A DNA stretch of 64,000 bases from Panicum virgatum (Eukaryota > Streptophyta > Magnoliopsida > Poales > Poaceae), in assembly GCF_016808335.1 (NCBI RefSeq), contig NC_053137.1, positions 1,178,001 through 1,242,000 of the forward strand, in the 5' to 3' direction. Below are positions 57,861 through 64,000 of this stretch, in pieces; position 1 is the first letter of the stretch; each line of letters begins with the position of its first letter. A model generated the notes under the pieces. That model saw only the letters and a program-made list of their open reading frames with translations. It did not search any database and was not told the DNA's origin. A program made the translations under genes and the position numbers.

Positions 57861-59145
57861 CCTGCCTCGCGGCGGCGCGGCGGGGCGGGGGCGGAGGCGG
57901 AGGCGGGGGCGTTGCGGACCGAGGGTTTGGCTGCTGGATTGGGGAAAGTGAAATGCGAGGAGCTGACGACAGGAGATGAAGAGCCTCTACCGCTGACCGC
58001 ATAAATAGTGTAGGACTGGTAGAATAAATAGTACTAAAAAAATAAATCGAAATAAATCGAGACAAGCCAAAACAAGACAAGCTGAACGGTCTCAAAGTAG
58101 GGTCAGGTTGAGGGCTTGAGAACGTCTCTGCCAGTGGGGCCAGGGACGTAGCCTCTCCTGGCCTATGCCTGCTGCTGCTCGCCTGTTCTAGCCCAACTTG
58201 CCCAGAAATTAGAAGAAAACAATTCAGATCAAGTGAACATACCATAATTAAAAAGGACTTTTTTGAGTATATATCACTTCGATTATGGAGATTGATGAGG
58301 ACTAAGAGAGATGTCCGGCAGCGTTAAAGACTAAAAAGCGCACTGAGAAGCAGTAGCTCACCAAATAGACTGCTCAATTTGATTTTTCTTGTCTTGCACA
58401 ACCAGTTTTTGCATCGTCATGGCACACAAAAAAAAAAGACTGATTCAGTAGATCAGTGTTGCAATTGTGACCCCATTGTTACATTACATGATTAGAGAAT
58501 GTTTCAAGGGCCACAAAGTCTGAAAACTAGTATCTTATAAAAAAAGAGAGTCTGAAAAATAGTATCTTAGTCTCTTAGAGAATGTGAACCATACATTCAG
58601 CCACGCAGTCATTCTGAGTTCTAACCCTGCTGTGGTCCGTGACTGACATACGGAATGCAAAGGATAAAAAATGAATATCGTTGCATCCATTGGTGCCACA
58701 AAATGCATGAACATAATATCCGTGATGCATGTGACAAGATATACCAAATTACCAATAAAAAAAACCCAACATGACATCACACAAATAACCATGAATAGTA
58801 CCAAGTCCCGCACAAAGTTCACAGACGCCTTAAGCCTAACCCAACCGCTATATGGTCATCTTAGCACTATTACATGAGTCTTAAATGTCCATACACGAAT
58901 AAGATTGATAAGTAGAATATATATACGATGCGCTGATGTTCTGTTTTGTCATGCCACGTTAAGCCGATAGCAGCCAGACCCAGGACAGCCAAGACGATTA
59001 TCATAATTCTCCTTCTATGGTAATTCTCCCCCACTGGCACCAAGCATCAAAAAGAGAAGAGAAGTCAAGTAAGCTTCGACACCATCCCCATCATCCTCGT
59101 CACTCTCCGTAGCATTATTGTCGTTGTCGTCATCAGCATCACTCT
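57861..59145. other. Intergenic DNA between the F-box gene and the CACTA element
   Basis: It contains the F-box promoter (a weak TATTTAT at 58001-58007 on the minus strand). The ORF at 58535-58822 (minus) has no motif. Directly beside the CACTA end, a minus-strand frame (59015-59227) reads an acidic stretch, SESDADDDNDNNATESDEDD, that crosses into the transposon tip; outside the transposon it may be the relic of an acidic protein tail. Further on the same strand MIIVLAVLGLAAIGLTW is readable near 58955-59010, but in a different context and without support. Confidence 0.35.
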
Positions 59146-59415
59146 CACTACTACAGAAATCATTTTGGAGGCGGACAAAAACGCTTTCCCGGGGCGGGCG
59201 GGGCAACCGCCTCGGACTAGACGCCACGGTTAATGAGGCTTTTACGGAGGCGGTCAGGTAACCGCCTCGGTTAATAGCTTAACCGAGGCGGTTAGCTTAA
59301 GACAACCGCCTCTGTTAATACTGGTTAACAGAGGCGGTTGGTTGCTGAGTGATCGCCTCGGTTAATACTTTTTACCCAGCGGACAAATGTAAATTGACCG
59401 CCTCGGTTAAGATTT
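59146..59415. repeat. CACTA subterminal repeat array
   Basis: About ten copies, in both orientations, of a 12-14-base motif like ACCGCCTCGGTTAA lie within 270 bases of the tip. In En/Spm such arrays bind the element's own TNPA-type protein. Several copies pair head to head (cggttaatagcttaaccg near 59261-59290), giving local hairpins. Confidence 0.9.
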
Positions 59416-59622
59416 TTCATAATAAAAAAAGCATATTTGATTTTGATTTTCAAATCGAATTTGAAAACAACAGTGTACATGTTCAAACGTGATTACATCT
59501 ATGAATGTGTCGATCCGAGTTGCATAGTACATGTTCATGAAATATATTACATCCATTCACAAATACAGTACATCGATTCAACATCAGAGTACATGTTCAA
59601 ATGATTACAGAAGCTATGGCAC

Positions 59623-62600
59623 CTAATCGAGATCCGGCAACTTGTAGTTGTTCATGTTGAGTTGGGTTCTCCAGTTGCGTAGCCTCACGAACTTGTCGTC
59701 CGTTGCTAGCTCACTCTCGTTATAGAAGCAGAAACCCCCAACATGACAACATTTGTCAGTGACAAACTTACAAATATCAGATACTGTTTAGCTGATGCTT
59801 GTCCTGTCCACCCTTGACTTGCGCCACCATCCTATGGATTTTTTGAGCTGTCGCCAGCTTCTGTTGTAACTTCCGCAAGTCTTGAGAAACTCACAAGCAT
59901 AATATCCACACAATATTGAGTTTGTAGGTTGCTTCGCGCACTGTATTCATGTAAGACAGTCATTAGGACACAAAGATTGCACGCACGATGTAATAGCACA
60001 TAAGTATCTTCATACGTACCGGGAAATCTCGTCTCAGACGCAGTTTTGTGCCATACTTCTGCTTCTTGCTCTCGGACCTCCGATCATAGCAGTCGGGGTC
60101 TTCCACGTATTTCCTGTAAGCACTGTATGCGAACCACTAGTGTCAACAACAAATTCAATATATTTAGAGTGCATAAGAAATTATGTCGTCACTTACTATT
60201 GCAAACAGTATTCGAAATCCTTATATGCCTCCTTGTTCGTATGGCGCAAGGAGTCGAATAGGACCGCCTTTCCATCCTGAGGATATATGACAAATACAAC
60301 CCAGTGGCCCACGAGTCCCCCGCTACACAATTGAAACAATATAAATCTCAATACTTAAAACATGAGAAACGGTGAACCCAGTCCAGTAGCTATTGCAAGT
60401 ATCATTTTAACTTACCCGAATTGGTGCGCGGCAAGAATACACCCATCGTCTTCGACCTTCTTCATGGCGCTTAAGATGTATTGTCCTTTTCTATACATGA
60501 TCTCGCCTCGCATTTTAACTCGGACCTCTACTTGCTGCAGCAGAGTCAAATTCACTAGCCTTGGGTGCGTGTCCGATACATCGTGACCAGTAATGGCCCT
60601 TTGGGTAATATGCATAGGAGATAGGAAGGTAATATTATCCCCTAATTGCTGGGAAGCATATGATTGCATCCTGCAAAGCACAATGCAAATCGTCGTCATG
60701 TCATTGTTAGTCTGATCGTAATGAGCGTACCATTATCGATGGACAGGTATATTCACTTACAGGGCATAAAGGGTGACTTGCGCGACGTTGAGCTCCTTGC
60801 GCCGCAGCAGCCTATGCATGTCATGGAAGTCGACGGTGAAAATACAGTCATTTTCCAAGTGGAAGTACTCCTTCGGGCCCTGACAATGAATTCCCCCATG
60901 CCTAACTTCGCAGCATGCATGTACCATAGATGAAACCTCCGAACCTCCCATGACTCCTCCTGGACGAGCTGGCCCAAGGTCAACATAAACTTTCCATGCT
61001 CGAAGTTATCAGGACAATCAGGAAAAAGGGGCCAGACTTCCGGCGGTGTTGGTTCCCTGTAATTTCAACAATAATTATAAGAAAATATTTTTGAATAAAT
61101 TTGAAGACAACGATTATAAGACAATCATAGTCAAATTTGTCATTGTGTACCTATCAAACGCCGTTGTGTAGGTGAATTCTTCTGCTATTTGGTACGCGGC
61201 CCATTGCTCTGTAGTGAGGTGGGCCGGTTTGTCGTCATCTTCTTCTGTAGGCTTCTTCGGCGCAGGAGGACATTGCCTGGGGCCCTTTTGACCACTTGGT
61301 GGCGGTGTTTTGTTGCCCGGTGCACCACCTGTATCTCGGGGGGCGGGCTATGTCGAGGACTGCCACCTGAGCCACCAGCATTGTCGTCGTCACCTGGGCT
61401 ACTAGGGGGAGATGGCGACCGTTGCGCTAGTTTTGACGCCGGCTTCTCAATTAAGACAATATCTGCCTTGTTCCATAGCACGCGAAGCCAAGAGCACGAC
61501 CGATGGTTGTGGTTCCTTCTTCAGTGGGATAGTCAAGTTCATCCCTTTCGTGTTCATTTGCCGCCCACGCCAGGTGCACAAGGGCGTATTTGGGCGGGAT
61601 AGGCTGCCCGTTATACCTGTCTTCAGAGTTTGGCGGCTGTACTAATCCCTGTGCTATATCCTTCTTCCTCCTCGTCCTACCAAAGGGCATTTGGAGGGTG
61701 GCCAATGTTTCCTCTGTGATCTCATCGGCTGGGTACCATTGGGGTTGTGAGGTACCTTGTTGTGGCAACACGCCAGCCTGTAGGAACAACTGCGTCCTCA
61801 GCTCCACCATCTTGGGGTCGTTGCTCATGAAGGCCTCTTGTATCGTCCCCATGGCAATGTCTTTCATTAAATCATCTATGCCTTTCTGGATGAGGCCTTC
61901 CTTGTATCTCAGCCTCGTGTAGTGCGAGGCGGCGTCGGATTGCCATGAGTCCACATTCTTCCAGCTATGTCTCGAGGATACGCCCCTCACGCAGCCACAG
62001 TGCTCGGGGTTACCTAGGGCCTCTGTCAGCAAGTCGTGCTGACCGATTGGTTTGAACTTCCCCTATTGCTTGGCCGCACTGACTGCAATCAAAGCCTTCT
62101 CTGCTTCCTCAGCCTTTGGCTTATTATACTTGGCCCTGCCCTCTTTTAGTTTCTTAGGCCGACGGGCATAGAAGTAGTCACGTCCCCTTTCTTCGACCCC
62201 TTCGAATGGATTCTCCGGCCCGGCTACAGCTGCCCCCATTTCCTCCTTTCGCCACTTCTTCCTCTTAGCGGCGTACCCTGTCATGCCCAGGTGGTGGGGT
62301 AGCACGTTCTTCTTTGCGCGCTCAGAGTACTGCTGGCCCTTGACCTTTACTTCATTGGTACTCATCTTTTCAACAAACTCTTCCCAGATCTCATGAGTGA
62401 TGAAGTTGTAGTCTTTGTAGGGTGTCTTCCCTTCCTGCACGTAGTGCCTATTGAGGTGCGACCTCAAGTTGCGAAGCGCTTTGCCTGCAATAAACAAAGC
62501 ATGGCGCTTGCACAGTTCTTCATCAAATTGGTCCTCTGGGTATATAAACCGTCACTTCATCTCTCCCCAGACGACACCCTTCAAGGCTGCAGGGACTTTC

Positions 62601-63221
62601 CTCCAATCTGAATATGTGATCGGCACGTACCGCCTAACTATACAGGAGCACTGATTGCTGAAGACGCCGATGACTTCTTCTGGCTCCAAGGGCTCTCCAT
62701 GTGGCCCTATCTTGCGAATGACATGCACCGTGTCGTGAATCTTATGCCTCCCGTGTTGGCCCCTCTTCTTCTCACTACTCTTGGCACTGGCGGCAGTTTT
62801 GGCTGATGTGCTCGGGGTGGGATCGGACCCACATTCCTCCGGTTGTTCTTCCGTCTCTTCAGAGTACTCCAAACGCAAAGGCACCGCCGGCAGCTGTCGA
62901 GGACAAGAATTCACATTAGTTTTATACATAAGCGAGAAGGCCGCCATCAGATGCTCCGGGTGTATATATTCGATATTTACTCACGCGATCCTCATCATCT
63001 GCTGCATCTCGTGCCTCGGTCCGAGATTTTCGTGTTGAAGGACGACGATCTGGCGTAGGACTATAGTTCGGATCTTTGTCTTCCTCCGTACAACATTTCT
63101 TCTCGATAGGTGGTGTTAGCACCTCCTCCTCGTATGAAGTGCTCTCGTCTGACGACGAGCTTCCATCATCACTAGGAGCCGGGCTCGGCTGGCGTCATTC
63201 TTCAATAGGCTCGCCCGCCAT
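59623..63221 (-). pseudogene. CACTA gene: plant transposase-like region fused to a Ulp1-type (C48) protease
   Basis: Reading starts at the ATG at 63221 (MAGEPIEE, then TGA at 63195-63197) and continues through an acidic N-terminus, a spliced exon (62910-62555), a TGA at 62552-62554, the Ptta/En/Spm-type region (ALRNLRSHLNRHYV, KKNVLPHHLGMTGYAAKRKK, 62497-62066), a TAG at 62063-62065, and a long region to 61460 where a lost base shifts the frame. Another shift follows near 61340. The C-terminal exons encode a C48 protease: GHWVVFVIYPQDGKAVLFDS (60225-60295; catalytic His and Asp) and QPTNSILCGYYACEFL (59895-59945; catalytic Cys). The final exon ends with NNYKLPDLD and TAG at 59623. The catalytic residues survive, but the full protein cannot be made. 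Confidence 0.85.
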
Positions 63222-63259
63222 TGCTTTATTTTCTATAAAGTTTTTAATTCAGATAGTTG

Positions 63260-64000
63260 TACCAAAAAAACAGTTGATTATATAAAGCTTAGTACTACCA
63301 ATACAAAAAGCAAAAAACTATTGAAAAAGGTACACATGATTCAGGTACTAATTCAATTAAGATTACTTAACTTGTCATTCAGTAGCTACTAGATTAAAAA
63401 TAGTGTACAAGTGCAGTAATTTACAAGCTCGATCGCTGAATTCGATTGAAACTAAATAAATTATTCAAATTAATTTACATCTATAGCATCTAAATTTACA
63501 ACTAAATTAGTTCCGTATTTGTAACAAGGCAAATACAATTAAACCTGTTTGATTAATCTCAATTCATGCTAGAGAGTTATCTATCGCCACTTTTATTTGT
63601 AACAAGGCAAATACAATTGAAGATGATCAATCTAGTTCAAACACTAAACAGGGTCAGTGCTATGCTATAAACTAACAGATAACAATCTGGTTCAGAAAAT
63701 AATCTCAATTTTCAGTTAACACTGCAGTGCTCTATGCTCTGTTAACATAGAGCACTATCCTGAATTTTAATATAGGATCTGCAGCTAATGAAAGCAATTG
63801 TTAGACATGCAAAATATGTTAGCACCTAGCTAAGATTATAGGCCTTAAATCCAACAATTATGTGATGTAGCCTGGACACATGGCCCAACATTTTATTTCA
63901 AAAGCAATTAAGCAAAACCAGCAACCAGTGGCAGAAGTAAATCAAAATTCAAAACATAAACTTTCATAGCTCATAGATTCAGGGGATCCCAAGCAAAAGG
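63260..64000. other. AT-rich interior of the CACTA element, no gene seen
   Basis: No ORF with a recognisable motif. The 19-base run gtaacaaggcaaatacaat occurs near 63521 and 63599. It is probably an intron or spacer between the two element genes. Confidence 0.4.

Larger units (their letters stand above)
59146..64000 (-). mobile_element. CACTA (En/Spm-type) DNA transposon, right end off window
   Basis: The left end is CACTACTACAGAAAT at 59146, the canonical CACTA tip, followed by clustered subterminal repeats and, on the minus strand, a multi-exon transposon gene with a plant Ptta/En/Spm-type region and a Ulp1-like protease region. The element extends past 64000; its other tip and its main TNPD-type transposase are not seen. 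The coding region has at least three stops and two frameshifts, so this copy is not autonomous. Confidence 0.93.

Noticed and set aside
57345..58004. 219-codon plus-strand ORF
   Set aside because: It is the antisense of the GC-rich start of the F-box gene at 57860; the Ala/Gly/Glu-rich composition is that of a shadow frame.

Overview
The window looks like nuclear DNA of a grass (Poaceae), probably a panicoid. The reasons are GC-rich exons split by short GT-AG introns, grass-type FBD F-box proteins, Stowaway and Tourist MITEs, and SIRE, Tat, Ale and Tekay LTR retrotransposons together with a CACTA transposon. There are no operons. I see no rRNA, tRNA or CRISPR array and no recognisable miRNA. 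The species call is inference.

Layout. 1-~5083: the end of a SIRE/Opie-type copia element on the minus strand (LTR, primer site, decayed gag, start of protease). ~5084-15900: gene-poor DNA with a truncated LINE and several MITEs. 16026-17524: a five-exon HHO/NIGT1-type GARP transcription factor on the plus strand. 19570-34347: a complete but dead Tat-type gypsy element, with a SIRE solo LTR (20779-22380) in its integrase and a young Ale/Retrofit copia (29416-34317) in its right LTR. All three insertions have target-site duplications. 37736-39742: a four-exon SKU5-similar cupredoxin gene, tail-to-tail with a three-exon FBD F-box gene (40853-44025, minus). ~46255-47610: two broken SKU5-similar fragments. 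48446-51368: a probable Tekay-type LTR. 52514-53794 and 55919-57860: two more F-box genes on the minus strand. 59146 to the end: a decayed CACTA element encoding a plant transposase-like region and a Ulp1-type (C48) protease region.

Five protein-coding host genes are well supported: one GARP regulator, one secreted SKU5-similar protein and three F-box proteins, the last presumably substrate receptors of SCF ubiquitin ligases. Nothing shows that they act in one pathway. I found no convincing new biological system. The most informative content is the nested, datable transposon history, a young copia insertion that carries disabling mutations, CCGGT-type microrepeats shared by unrelated retroelements, and two long-hairpin Mutator-like MITEs with exact 9-bp duplications.
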